This document shows positions 1-7,056 of a stretch of DNA of 8,933 nucleotides, piece after piece. The first letter of the stretch is position 1. Every line of letters starts with the position of its first letter. Below the pieces are notes generated by a model, which saw only the letters and a program-made list of their open reading frames with translations, had not been told where the DNA came from and did not search any database. The position numbers and the translations under genes were made by a program. This DNA is from an uncultured Johnsonella sp. (GTDB taxonomy: Bacteria; Bacillota; Clostridia; Lachnospirales; Lachnospiraceae): NCBI GenBank assembly GCA_900766185.1, contig CAAFUL010000015.1, positions 1 to 8,933 of the forward strand. Reading direction: 5' to 3'.

Positions 1-41
1 ATGTCTTCAATACATTCAAGCCATTCTAACAACTCATTCAT
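1..41 (-). CDS. 5' end of a minus-strand gene that leaves the window (possibly an ISAs1-type transposase)
   Basis: Reading the minus strand from an ATG at 41-39 gives MNELLEWLECIED before the window ends. An AAGGGGA ribosome binding site sits about 7 bases upstream (complement of roughly 47-53), so this looks like a genuine translation start. The short acidic, Leu/Trp-rich opening ending in I-E-D resembles the first residues of some ISAs1-family transposases as I remember them, but thirteen residues cannot establish a family. The gene follows, in the same orientation, the conjugation-gene relic at 99-300. Confidence 0.45.
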   Translation of the reverse strand, partial: MNELLEWLECIED

Positions 42-98
42 TTTACAATCCCCTTTTTCTTACAATATATCATAAAAAAGAGATTGTTCATAATTTAT

Positions 99-300
99 TT
101 ACTCATGCGTTTGTCCTGCGGTCTTTGACACTTTATACAGCTTTAACCCCAAAATCCTCACCGGTTTTTTCTCCTTCGCCCTTTGTATTGGTAATAATAG
201 TTTGTACAATCTTTAAAATATCTTTTTCACTTATTAGATAGGCAAATGGATTGTAATGCATGGATTTTTTGTCTTTCCAATATCCATTATTAACTGTTTA
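99..300 (-). pseudogene. Relic of a VirD4/TraG-type conjugation coupling protein
   Basis: In the minus-strand frame open from 297 to a stop at 133-135, the translation contains MHYNPFAYLISEKDILKIV followed by TNTKGEGEKTGEDFGVKAV. This closely resembles the stretch 'SMHYNPFAYI-SEKDILK...NTKGEG..GDDFWVKAE' that I recall from the VirD4-like coupling proteins (CD1115 type) of clostridial conjugative elements. Those proteins are membrane ATPases of about 600 residues that link the relaxosome to the type IV secretion channel. Only about 54 codons survive here: an upstream stop lies at 298-300, the downstream stop falls just where the family would continue, and a second frame (LYKVSKTAGQTHE, stop at 99-101) may be a joined C-terminal scrap. 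The Walker motifs are absent, so this cannot be functional. It suggests that the neighbouring element landed in, or carries, the wreckage of an integrative conjugative element. Confidence 0.55.
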
Positions 301-338
301 TGTGACAGTTCTTTTATCTCTCTTTTTTCTTGTTCCAT
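234..338 (-). CDS. Possible 34-aa small protein, unrecognised
   Basis: A minus-strand ATG at 338-336 is preceded by AAAGGAAG at a good distance and opens a 34-codon frame that begins MEQEKREIKELSHKQL and stops at 234-236. The product is charged and has no membrane segment or motif I recognise. It overlaps the VirD4-type relic in another frame, so part of it may simply be out-of-frame reading of that relic. It could instead be the surviving start of a separate gene that was joined to the relic by a deletion. The ribosome binding site is the main support. Confidence 0.25.
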   Translation of the reverse strand: MEQEKREIKELSHKQLIMDIGKTKNPCITIHLPI

Positions 339-450
339 AAGTCTTCCTTTCCGTTTTTAGACAGGAGTTATAGAATTAAGAAGAACACTTCGTCACTATT
401 TGAGTGAAAGATGTTTTGCTTAATTCTTTTTTTATTGAAGAATTGGAGCG

Positions 451-458
451 AAAGGAGG
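451..458 (+). promoter_or_regulatory. Ribosome binding site that fixes a GTG start for the recombinase
   Basis: AAAGGAGG lies five bases before GTG 464-466. The frame is open back to an ATG at 404, but that ATG has no comparable site, and the residues it would add do not look like the start of a resolvase domain. From GTG the protein starts just before the first beta strand of the catalytic domain, as expected. Confidence 0.85.
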
Positions 459-463
459 TAATC

Positions 464-2305
464 GTGAGAAATTATGAGAAAATAACCGCCTTGTATGAAA
501 GGTTAAGCCGAGATGATGAACTACAAGGCGAGAGCAATTCGATCGTCAATCAGAAGAAAATTTTAGAAGAATACGCAAAGAAAAATCATTTGGAGAACAT
601 CGTTTATTTTACCGATGATGGAATCAGCGGGACGCAGTTCGATCGTCCGGGATTTATGGCAATGATGAACGGAGTTAATCAAGGAAATATCGGTTGTATC
701 ATCGTAAAGGATATGTCAAGACTTGGCAGAGATTACCTCAAAGTTGGTCAATGTATGGAGATACTAAGACAAAAAGGAGTTAGGCTCATTGCCATCAACG
801 ACAATGTAGACAGCTTTTACAAAGACGATAATTTTACTCCATTTCGAAACATTATGAACGAGTGGTATGCGAGAGATACCTCAAGGAAAATCAAGTCCAC
901 ATTCAAAGCCAAAGGCGAAAGCGGAAAGCATACAGGAAGCAGTCCACCCTATGGATATATCAAAGACAAAGACGATAAAAATCAGTGGATTATCGACGAA
1001 AAAGCGGCAGAGTTTGTCCGAAGAATATTTCATCTGACAATGGACGGAAAAGGACCCTATGCCATCGCAAGAATATTAGAAGCCGACCAGATAGATATAC
1101 CCGCCTATCATCAGCGGAAATTGGGATATGGACTACATCAAAGCAAAGTCTTTGAATATCCGTATCATTGGTGCAGTTCCACGATTGCAAGTATCTTAAA
1201 AAAGCAAGAGTATTTAAGGCATACAGTCAACTTCAAAACCAGAAAGCATTTCAAAGACAAGAAAAGTAAATATGTATCTGAAGATAACTGGCTCATCTTT
1301 GAAAACACCCACGAGCCAATCATAGACCAAGAAACCTTTGATAATGTCCAAAGAATACGAGGAAATGTCAAACGGTATCCTGACGGTTGGGGCGAATACC
1401 ATCCCCTTACAGGACTGATGTATTGTGCGGATTGTGGCAGTAAAATGTATGTGCATAGAACAAGTAACTACAAGAATGTCCCCTATTATACTTGCAGTAC
1501 CTACACAAAAGTACCTTGCGGAACACTTTGTCCATCTGCTCACAGGATAAAAGCAGAAGCAGTCTTAAATCTCATTCAAAGCACCCTACAAGACATTAAG
1601 AAAAGCCTTGATGAAGATAACGAAGCCTTTCTCCATTCCATTCAAAATGAAATGGAAGAAAGCGAAAAAATGGAAATAGAAAAGAAAAGGACAAGGCTCA
1701 CAGATAGTACAAACAGGCTTCAGGAACTGGAACGCTTAATGTGTCGGATATACGAAGATATGATATTGGAGAAGATACCGAATACCCGATATGAAATCTT
1801 AAATAATCAGTATGAAACAGAGCAAAGAGAACTCAGCAAAGAAATCGATAGGTTGGAAAAAGCCATCAAGCGATACGAAAAAGAAACCAACAGAGCCAAA
1901 AAGTTTATCCGGTTGATTGAACGCTATGATAACTTTGATGAACTGACACCGACCATCATCAACGAGTTTGTAGAAAAAATCTTAGTCCACGAACGAGATC
2001 GAAAAGGCAGTCAAACCGCCAATCAGAAAGTAGAAATCTACTTCAACTTTATCGGGAACTATGAACCGCCGAAAGAAGAATTATCTGAAGAAGAAAAGCA
2101 GAAATTAAGGGAGGAGGAAGAAAAAGAAAGGGCAAGAAAAGACAGGCTTCATCAAAACTACCTCAAATGTAAAGCAAATGGCAAACAAAAAGAATATGAG
2201 GACAGATATAAGGCAAGGAGAGAGCTTAAAAAACAGGAAAAGCTAAGGAGTTTGAAAAGAGCGGGCATACCGGTATGCAAAATGCAGAGCCTTTTAATTA
2301 GATAA
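464..2305 (+). CDS. Large serine recombinase, TnpX/TndX-like
   Basis: This 613-residue protein is a site-specific recombinase of the large serine class, which excises and integrates mobile elements through a covalent 5'-phosphoserine intermediate. The resolvase domain spans about residues 7-150. It holds the YERLSRDDE motif with the nucleophile at Ser15, then DDGISGTQFDRP and the VKDMSRLGRD arginine motif. The DNA-binding 'recombinase' domain follows at about 160-280. A zinc ribbon at about 319-360 has cysteines near 321, 324, 344, 352 and 356 (CADC...C...C...C). A long charged coiled coil covers about 375-500, and a DUF4368-like, very basic C-terminus completes it. Size and domain order match the Tn4451/Tn5397-type recombinases. 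It is intact and probably active. It points away from the conjugation relic and is followed by a strong dyad. I saw no convincing promoter upstream. Its target dinucleotide and the element ends could not be read from the sequence. Confidence 0.92.
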   Translation: MRNYEKITALYERLSRDDELQGESNSIVNQKKILEEYAKKNHLENIVYFTDDGISGTQFDRPGFMAMMNGVNQGNIGCIIVKDMSRLGRDYLKVGQCMEILRQKGVRLIAINDNVDSFYKDDNFTPFRNIMNEWYARDTSRKIKSTFKAKGESGKHTGSSPPYGYIKDKDDKNQWIIDEKAAEFVRRIFHLTMDGKGPYAIARILEADQIDIPAYHQRKLGYGLHQSKVFEYPYHWCSSTIASILKKQEYLRHTVNFKTRKHFKDKKSKYVSEDNWLIFENTHEPIIDQETFDNVQRIRGNVKRYPDGWGEYHPLTGLMYCADCGSKMYVHRTSNYKNVPYYTCSTYTKVPCGTLCPSAHRIKAEAVLNLIQSTLQDIKKSLDEDNEAFLHSIQNEMEESEKMEIEKKRTRLTDSTNRLQELERLMCRIYEDMILEKIPNTRYEILNNQYETEQRELSKEIDRLEKAIKRYEKETNRAKKFIRLIERYDNFDELTPTIINEFVEKILVHERDRKGSQTANQKVEIYFNFIGNYEPPKEELSEEEKQKLREEEEKERARKDRLHQNYLKCKANGKQKEYEDRYKARRELKKQEKLRSLKRAGIPVCKMQSLLIR

Positions 2306-2315
2306 TATATCTCAG

Positions 2316-2353
2316 AAGTCAATGAATATAAAATAAAATATTCATTGACTTTT
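2316..2353 (+). terminator. 14-bp inverted repeat with T-run after the recombinase gene
   Basis: The arms 2316-2329 and 2338-2351 (AAGTCAATGAATAT and its exact complement) are separated by eight A/T bases and followed by TTTT at 2350-2353. The stem begins 11 bases after the recombinase stop, so in RNA it could terminate that transcript, although it is AT-rich and its T-run is short. The right arm contains the -35 box of the next promoter, so the dyad may equally act as an operator. Confidence 0.55.
2322..2345. promoter_or_regulatory. Candidate operator 1 (ATGAAT-N12-ATTCAT)
   Basis: A 24-bp dyad with half-sites ATGAAT (2322-2327) and ATTCAT (2340-2345) ends at the first base of the -35 box. 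It is the inner part of the longer 14-bp-arm repeat. The same geometry recurs at 2378-2401. Binding by the TetR protein encoded next door is inferred; TetR-family repressors commonly control their own promoter. Confidence 0.45.
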
Positions 2354-2373
2354 ATGTTTGCTGGTGCTATGAT
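2345..2373 (+). promoter_or_regulatory. Sigma-A type promoter of the TetR-kinase-MATE operon
   Basis: TTGACT (2345-2350) and TATGAT (2368-2373) are separated by exactly 17 bases, and TG at 2365-2366 gives an extended -10. Transcription should start near 2380, about 50 bases before the TetR start codon. This is the best promoter in the window and is well placed to drive all three downstream genes. Confidence 0.8.
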
Positions 2374-2377
2374 ATTT

Positions 2378-2401
2378 ATGAATAAAAAACGGAAAATTCA
2401 T
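2378..2401. promoter_or_regulatory. Candidate operator 2 (ATGAAT-N12-ATTCAT)
   Basis: This second 24-bp dyad has the same half-sites and the same 12-base spacer as operator 1, and 19 of 24 positions are identical. It covers the predicted transcription start. An extra ATTCAT half-site lies at 2404-2409. A repressor bound here would block initiation. Confidence 0.45.
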
Positions 2402-2431
2402 AGATTCATTTATAATATTTGGAGGCTTAAA

Positions 2432-3028
2432 ATGGCAAAAGCATTTACAGAAGAAGAGAAGATTAAAATAAAAGAAGATATTATGGAAACAGCTCTTGAT
2501 TTGTTTCATGAAAAAGGGAAAAAATCCCTTAGTATTTCAGAACTGACAAAAAGAGTAGGGATAGCTCAAGGAAGCTTCTATAATTTTTGGAAGGACAAAG
2601 AATCTCTCATTATTGATTTAATGGCATATAGATCCATACAGAAATTGAATGACATAGAAAAAGAATTCTCAAATTCATTAACAAATCCTAAAAAATTTCT
2701 TTCAGATGTGATTTATAAGTATGCCATAGATATTATCCTGAAGATTAAAACGCAGCCTATTTATCAAGAGGCATTTAAAATATTTGCAAGTCAAGATTCA
2801 AAGAAAGTAAACAGAGTAGAAAATCTTTATGGAGATTTTGTAGATAGGTTAGTAGACTATTGGTACAAAAATAATGCAGTAAAAACTGTGGACAAGCAAG
2901 GATTATCCAATGCTTTTGTTGGTAGTTTTGTTCTATGTTCAAATTATATTCATTTCAATGAAGATACATTTGAGGAAGTACTACATATCTACATAGAGAG
3001 TATTGTTAGCAGGTATGTAGAAATATAG
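2432..3028 (+). CDS. TetR/AcrR-family transcriptional regulator
   Basis: This 198-residue protein has the usual TetR length. The N-terminal DNA-binding domain covers about residues 8-60. It contains IMETALDLFHEKG, then the helix-turn-helix SISELTKRVGIAQGSFYNFWKDKESL with the conserved G-x-x-x-G/S-FYxxFxxKExL pattern. The remaining 135 or so residues form the variable ligand-binding and dimerisation helices and do not reveal the ligand. I chose ATG 2432 because GGAGG (2421-2425) sits six bases upstream; the frame extends further upstream only through the promoter region. The gene is first in an operon with the dikinase-like enzyme (gap of 18 bases) and a MATE pump. That arrangement is typical of a repressor released by the compound the operon handles. 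Two matching dyads flank the promoter and suggest autorepression. Confidence 0.9.
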   Translation: MAKAFTEEEKIKIKEDIMETALDLFHEKGKKSLSISELTKRVGIAQGSFYNFWKDKESLIIDLMAYRSIQKLNDIEKEFSNSLTNPKKFLSDVIYKYAIDIILKIKTQPIYQEAFKIFASQDSKKVNRVENLYGDFVDRLVDYWYKNNAVKTVDKQGLSNAFVGSFVLCSNYIHFNEDTFEEVLHIYIESIVSRYVEI

Positions 3029-3046
3029 TTTAAAAGGGAGAACATT

Positions 3047-5527
3047 ATGATACTGAATTTTGATGAGATAAAAAAGGAAGATGTGTTAATTGCAGGAGGG
3101 AAAGGTGCCAATCTTGGGGAAATGACCTCTGCAAAAATAAATGTTCCAAGAGGATTTGTAATTACAGCAGATGACTATAGAGATTTTTTAAAGGAAAACA
3201 GCATTGATATTTTTATTGAAAATGAAATTAAAAAATCAGGGAATGATGAAAAAGTTCTATTAAATGTAGCTGATGATTTTAGAACAAAGATAAAGTCCGG
3301 TAAATTTCCTACACTACTTGAGAATGCAATAAGAGAAAAATATTTTAATCTTGGAGATAATGTAAGAGTTGCTGTGCGTTCATCTGCAACAGCAGAAGAT
3401 TTGCCGGATGCAAGTTTTGCAGGGCAACAGGAAACTTATTTAAATGTACGAGGCTTAGATGATGTATTAGAACAGGTGCGTAGTTGTTACGCTTCTTTAT
3501 GGGGTAAAAAAGCTGTGAGCTATAGATTACATCAAGGTTATGACCAAGCTTCAGTTTCAATTGCCGTTGTTATTCAGGAAATGGTAGAAAGCGAAAAAGC
3601 AGGTGTTTTGTTTACTGTGAATCCGGTAAGCAAAAAAGAAAATGAGATGCAAATCAATGCGAGTTATGGTTTAGGAGAGAGTGTTGTAAGCGGAAGAGTT
3701 ACAGCAGATAGCTATATTGTTGACAAAAATGGAGAAATTATTGAAGTAGCTATTGGAAGCAAGGAAACACAGATTATATATGGAGAGAAAAACACGGTAG
3801 AGGTGAAGGTAGATGACAATGATCGAAAAAAACGAGCATTAAATGATACGGAAATATCAGAGCTAATAAAGTCTGGTTTGAAAATTGAAAAGCATTATAA
3901 AATGCCAATGGATATTGAGTGGGCAATTAAAGATGATGAAGTATATATTTTACAGGCAAGAGCTATTACTACTTTGAAAAGTTCTACCAATCACATATCT
4001 GAAGATAATTTAATACAAAAATATACAAAGGGTAAAAAAATCAATAGAAGTACACGAGAAGTGATGTCATTTTTTTTAGAAAAAATGCCTTTTGCACATA
4101 GAGCGCTTGACTTCGACTATCTGGCAGCAATAAATGATCAGAAAGTTAATATTTTATTAGAAGGCGGAATTGTTTTACCAAGAAATCCAATTATAGATGA
4201 TGATGGAATACAAACTTTTACTGACGCAGGTAAGCGAATCAATAAAAATATATTTAAGTTTTTTAAGATTTTAAAAAATATGAAAGATTTTAATGGTTGC
4301 TATCATAAGTGCAAAGATTTTATGAAAATATATGAGTCTAAAATAGAAAAAATTAAGCATTTAAATTTTGAAAACATGACATTAGAAGAATACAAAAATT
4401 TTATGGAAGATAGCTACATTCTTTTACAAAAATTGGCTTATGACAGATTCAAATACGCTTTATTCCCATCTGTTTTAAACGATAAAAAATTCACTAAAAT
4501 AATCAAAAAAGCAAATGCTAATTATTCATCATTTGATTTTTATTGGAATTTGGATAACAAAACATCAGCAGTTACAAATGATATTTATAAAATGGCTTGT
4601 GAGATAAGAAAAAATGAATCTTTAAAAAGAGCTATTATATCCGGAGAAAGTTATAAAGAGTTATATGAAAATTATGATGACTTTAGAGATATAACAGATA
4701 AGTTTATGCGAGATAACGGATTTAAATCTGATTATAATTGCTATTGTTTATCTGCAAAAACATTTATTGAAGATCCCGATAGGCTAATAAATATATTAAG
4801 ACCTATATTAAATACGGATGAAAATAGTGATGAGATTAAGCAAGGGAAAGATTTTTCCAAGTTAATGATAAGGCTAAAAGAAATTTATGGAAACAAGTAT
4901 CAATATATAGAAAAACAAATAGAATATTTCAGATATTTTCATGTGGTTCGTGAAGAAAGCCAATATATCTGGGAAACCTTATTTTATTATGTAAGACAAT
5001 GTGTCAAAAGAATAAACTACATTCTTCTTGGCAGTGAAGATTATGAAGTTGGGATTGCAAATCTGTTTCATAAAGAACTTTTGGAGGTGATGAATAGGGG
5101 CAGCTTAAATGAATCGGATAAGAAAAAAATAAATAGGAGAAATGAAAAATTTCCTTTAGCAATAAAAGTATGGGATGCATCAAAATTGTTAATTTTTGAA
5201 ACAAATGGTGATGTCCTAAAGGGGGTAAGTGGAAGTGCCGGTATTGCAGCCGGAAAAGTGTGCATAATAAATAGTCCGAAAGAATTTTATAAGATGCAAA
5301 AAGGCGATATTTTAGTTTGCCATCTCACTGATCCGGAGTGGACACCGTTATTTAAGCTGGCAAGCGCAGTTGTGGCTGATACGGGAGCGGCATTAAGCCA
5401 TGCTGCAATTGTTGCAAGGGAGTTTAATATTCCGGCAGTGCTTGGCGTGGGCTTTGCAACTACAAAATATAAAGATGGGGATATGATTCAAGTAGACGGT
5501 AATAAAGGTGTAGTTAGAGGTTTGTAG
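3047..5527 (+). CDS. Rifampin-phosphotransferase-like ATP-grasp / phosphohistidine enzyme
   Basis: This 826-residue protein belongs to the PEP synthase/pyruvate phosphate dikinase superfamily. The ATP-binding domain (about 1-310) starts with GGKGANLGEM (Lys19) and includes VAVRSSATAEDLPDASFAGQ (Arg111), GVLFTVNPV and MDIEWAIKDDEVYILQAR (Glu291, Gln303, Arg305). The central domain (about 315-720) is Lys/Asn-rich and unfamiliar except for an R-x-x-RE helix near 625-650. The swivelling phosphohistidine domain is at the extreme C-terminus (about 725-826), with TGAALSHAAIVAREF and catalytic His785. There is no PEP/pyruvate TIM barrel. That excludes true PEP synthase and matches rifampin phosphotransferase (about 865 aa), in which ATP is split to AMP and phosphate while the drug is phosphorylated. 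Context with TetR and MATE genes suggests detoxification of a small molecule. The substrate is unknown, since the substrate domain is the divergent part. AAAGGGAG lies six bases before the ATG. Confidence 0.85.
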   Translation: MILNFDEIKKEDVLIAGGKGANLGEMTSAKINVPRGFVITADDYRDFLKENSIDIFIENEIKKSGNDEKVLLNVADDFRTKIKSGKFPTLLENAIREKYFNLGDNVRVAVRSSATAEDLPDASFAGQQETYLNVRGLDDVLEQVRSCYASLWGKKAVSYRLHQGYDQASVSIAVVIQEMVESEKAGVLFTVNPVSKKENEMQINASYGLGESVVSGRVTADSYIVDKNGEIIEVAIGSKETQIIYGEKNTVEVKVDDNDRKKRALNDTEISELIKSGLKIEKHYKMPMDIEWAIKDDEVYILQARAITTLKSSTNHISEDNLIQKYTKGKKINRSTREVMSFFLEKMPFAHRALDFDYLAAINDQKVNILLEGGIVLPRNPIIDDDGIQTFTDAGKRINKNIFKFFKILKNMKDFNGCYHKCKDFMKIYESKIEKIKHLNFENMTLEEYKNFMEDSYILLQKLAYDRFKYALFPSVLNDKKFTKIIKKANANYSSFDFYWNLDNKTSAVTNDIYKMACEIRKNESLKRAIISGESYKELYENYDDFRDITDKFMRDNGFKSDYNCYCLSAKTFIEDPDRLINILRPILNTDENSDEIKQGKDFSKLMIRLKEIYGNKYQYIEKQIEYFRYFHVVREESQYIWETLFYYVRQCVKRINYILLGSEDYEVGIANLFHKELLEVMNRGSLNESDKKKINRRNEKFPLAIKVWDASKLLIFETNGDVLKGVSGSAGIAAGKVCIINSPKEFYKMQKGDILVCHLTDPEWTPLFKLASAVVADTGAALSHAAIVAREFNIPAVLGVGFATTKYKDGDMIQVDGNKGVVRGL

Positions 5528-5528
5528 C

Positions 5529-6905
5529 ATGAACTCAAGTAATAATAAAAAAGAATTTAGAAGAAAAGCTATTTTAAACGATGCTCTTCTACCATTATTA
5601 GTGAAAACTTCTATTCCTACCATTATAGGTATGCTCGTCATGGTAATTTATAATCTGACTGATACATTTTTTGTCGGTATTTTAAATAATAAATCCATGA
5701 CAGCTGCTATCGGTATTGTGTTTAGCTTTATGAGTTTTATTCAAGCTATTGGATTTTGGTTTGGGTATGGAAGTGGAAACATAATGTCAAAAAAGATTGG
5801 AGAAAATGAAGAAAAGGAAGCAGAAATTATATCGTCTATTGGAATTCTCTTTGCTATTGTCATTGGTATTTTAATAGCTATTTTATCATGGTTTTTTGTT
5901 TTACCGCTGTCAAAATTTATAGGTGGAAGTGCTTCTGAAAACTTGTTGAATTTCACAGTAGAGTATCTAAAGGTAATTATTATCAGCATTCCGTTTGGTC
6001 TTTATTCTATTACGCTTTACAATCAATTAAGACTTTGTGGGAATGTGAAAGATGGAATGATAGGATTATTGATAGGAATGGTTGTCAATATGGTTCTGGA
6101 TCCTGTATTGATGTTTGGGTTTAAATTCGGCTTTATTGGAGCCGGATATGCAACATTGATAGGACAAATTACAGGCTGCATCGTATTAACGAATTTATCA
6201 GAAAAAAATGGAAATATTGCTGTTGACTTAAAAAAAGCAAGGATAAATAAAGATAGAGTATATCATATTTTGGCAGGAGGAATGCCTAATTTTTCAAGAC
6301 AATCTATTACAAGTATCGCTTTAATTTTACTGAATGTTATAGCCGCAAAATACGGTGATGGTGTTATAGCAGCATTAACAATAAGCTCAAGGATATTAGC
6401 ATTAGCATATATGATAATGCTAGGCTGGGGTCAGGGTTTTCAACCTATCTGTGCGATGAATTACGGAGCAAAGCAATACGATAGAGTTAAAAAGGCTTTT
6501 AAATTTGCAGTAATAGGAGGTACTTTATTTTTAATTATAGCGGCTATTTTGTTATATGTTTTTTCTGAACCACTTATTAAAACAATGTCAAATGATAATG
6601 AAGTTATTTTAGTCGGTGTAGAGATACTGCGTATGCAATGTATTACAATGCCACTTTTAGGATACTTTGCGATTAGTAGTATGCTAATGCAAAATATTGG
6701 ACAATATTTTTGGGCATCAATAATTTCAATTTCACGACAAGGAATATTTTATATTCCGTTATTATATATTTTATCAAATATCTTGGGGCAATTTGGAATA
6801 TATTTGCTTCAACCAGTGGCAGATGTTTTGTCATTTGGTTTAGCTGTTATCGTAGTTAGGAAAATAAAATTTGCTAATGATAAATGCAAAAAAGATGGCA
6901 TTTAA
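5529..6905 (+). CDS. MATE-family multidrug efflux transporter
   Basis: This 458-residue inner-membrane protein has about twelve hydrophobic segments arranged as two MatE repeats (about residues 20-225 and 245-440), the normal length for MepA/NorM-like pumps. Family marks include IPTIIGMLVMVIYNLTDTFFVG at the first helices, GYGSGNIMSKKIG, and GWGQGFQPICAMNYGAK in the second repeat. These pumps export cationic or aromatic compounds using a Na+ or H+ gradient; the coupling ion cannot be read here. The ATG lies one base after the stop of the kinase-like gene, and its AGAGG ribosome binding site (5516-5520) is inside that gene, so the two are probably translationally coupled. The pump is intact. 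Its likely job is to remove the compound, or the modified compound, handled by the upstream enzyme. Confidence 0.93.
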   Translation: MNSSNNKKEFRRKAILNDALLPLLVKTSIPTIIGMLVMVIYNLTDTFFVGILNNKSMTAAIGIVFSFMSFIQAIGFWFGYGSGNIMSKKIGENEEKEAEIISSIGILFAIVIGILIAILSWFFVLPLSKFIGGSASENLLNFTVEYLKVIIISIPFGLYSITLYNQLRLCGNVKDGMIGLLIGMVVNMVLDPVLMFGFKFGFIGAGYATLIGQITGCIVLTNLSEKNGNIAVDLKKARINKDRVYHILAGGMPNFSRQSITSIALILLNVIAAKYGDGVIAALTISSRILALAYMIMLGWGQGFQPICAMNYGAKQYDRVKKAFKFAVIGGTLFLIIAAILLYVFSEPLIKTMSNDNEVILVGVEILRMQCITMPLLGYFAISSMLMQNIGQYFWASIISISRQGIFYIPLLYILSNILGQFGIYLLQPVADVLSFGLAVIVVRKIKFANDKCKKDGI

Positions 6906-6925
6906 AGTTTATAAAAGATTTATTC

Positions 6926-6944
6926 AGGAGGAAAAAATATGTAG
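6926..6944 (+). other. Ribosome binding site followed by a start-stop codon pair (ATG-TAG)
   Basis: AGGAGG (6926-6931) sits seven bases before ATG 6939-6941, which is followed at once by TAG 6942-6944. This is either the dead start of a gene lost to mutation, or a minimal start-stop unit that would hold ribosomes ahead of the next start at 6967. I cannot decide between these from the sequence. Confidence 0.4.
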
Positions 6945-6966
6945 CTAAGTAATGGAGGGATAAATA

Positions 6967-7056
6967 ATGGAAACACTAAATTCTGTTAAGTCAATACCAC
7001 CAGCTCTGCTGGTGGTTTGTGATAGCCCTTCCAGGGCTCGTTGTGTTTCCGCCTAA
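6967..7056 (+). pseudogene. Interrupted 5' gene fragment, possibly the start of yhcG (DUF1016)
   Basis: GGAGGG (6954-6959) is well placed before ATG 6967, which begins METLNSVKS. After about eight codons the frame enters the terminal hairpin of the IS200-type element and then runs through its structured end to a stop at 7054-7056, so the insertion has cut a real gene start. The opening resembles the start of some DUF1016/YhcG proteins, and the C-terminal part of such a protein resumes on the far side of the insertion. The two pieces may therefore be one gene. If so, roughly 140 codons between them are also missing. The link is an inference. Confidence 0.45.
6996..7016. repeat. IS200 right-end (RE) terminal hairpin
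   Basis: ACCACCAGC (6996-7004) pairs with GCTGGTGGT (7008-7016) around a TCT loop, a perfect 9-bp stem. It has the same core and loop as the hairpin at the other end of the element and is the expected TnpA binding site. On the plus strand it could also slow transcription coming out of the MATE operon. Confidence 0.8.

Noticed and set aside
404..463. Using ATG 404 as the start of the recombinase
   Set aside because: It has no good ribosome binding site and adds 20 residues unlike the family, while GTG 464 has AAAGGAGG at ideal spacing.
339..463. A promoter for the recombinase gene
   Set aside because: TATAGAAT- and TTGAGT-like hexamers are present, but none has a partner box at acceptable spacing.
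990..1543. Several minus-strand open frames within the recombinase gene
   Set aside because: They lie opposite a conserved coding gene, have no recognisable motifs, and I noted no convincing ribosome binding sites for them.
3047..5527. Calling this gene PEP synthase or pyruvate phosphate dikinase
   Set aside because: The phosphohistidine domain is at the very C-terminus and no PEP-utiliser TIM barrel follows it, so the domain order is that of rifampin phosphotransferase.
3345..5989. Minus-strand open frames within the kinase-like and MATE genes
   Set aside because: They mirror codon bias of the real genes, are low-complexity, and show no family resemblance.
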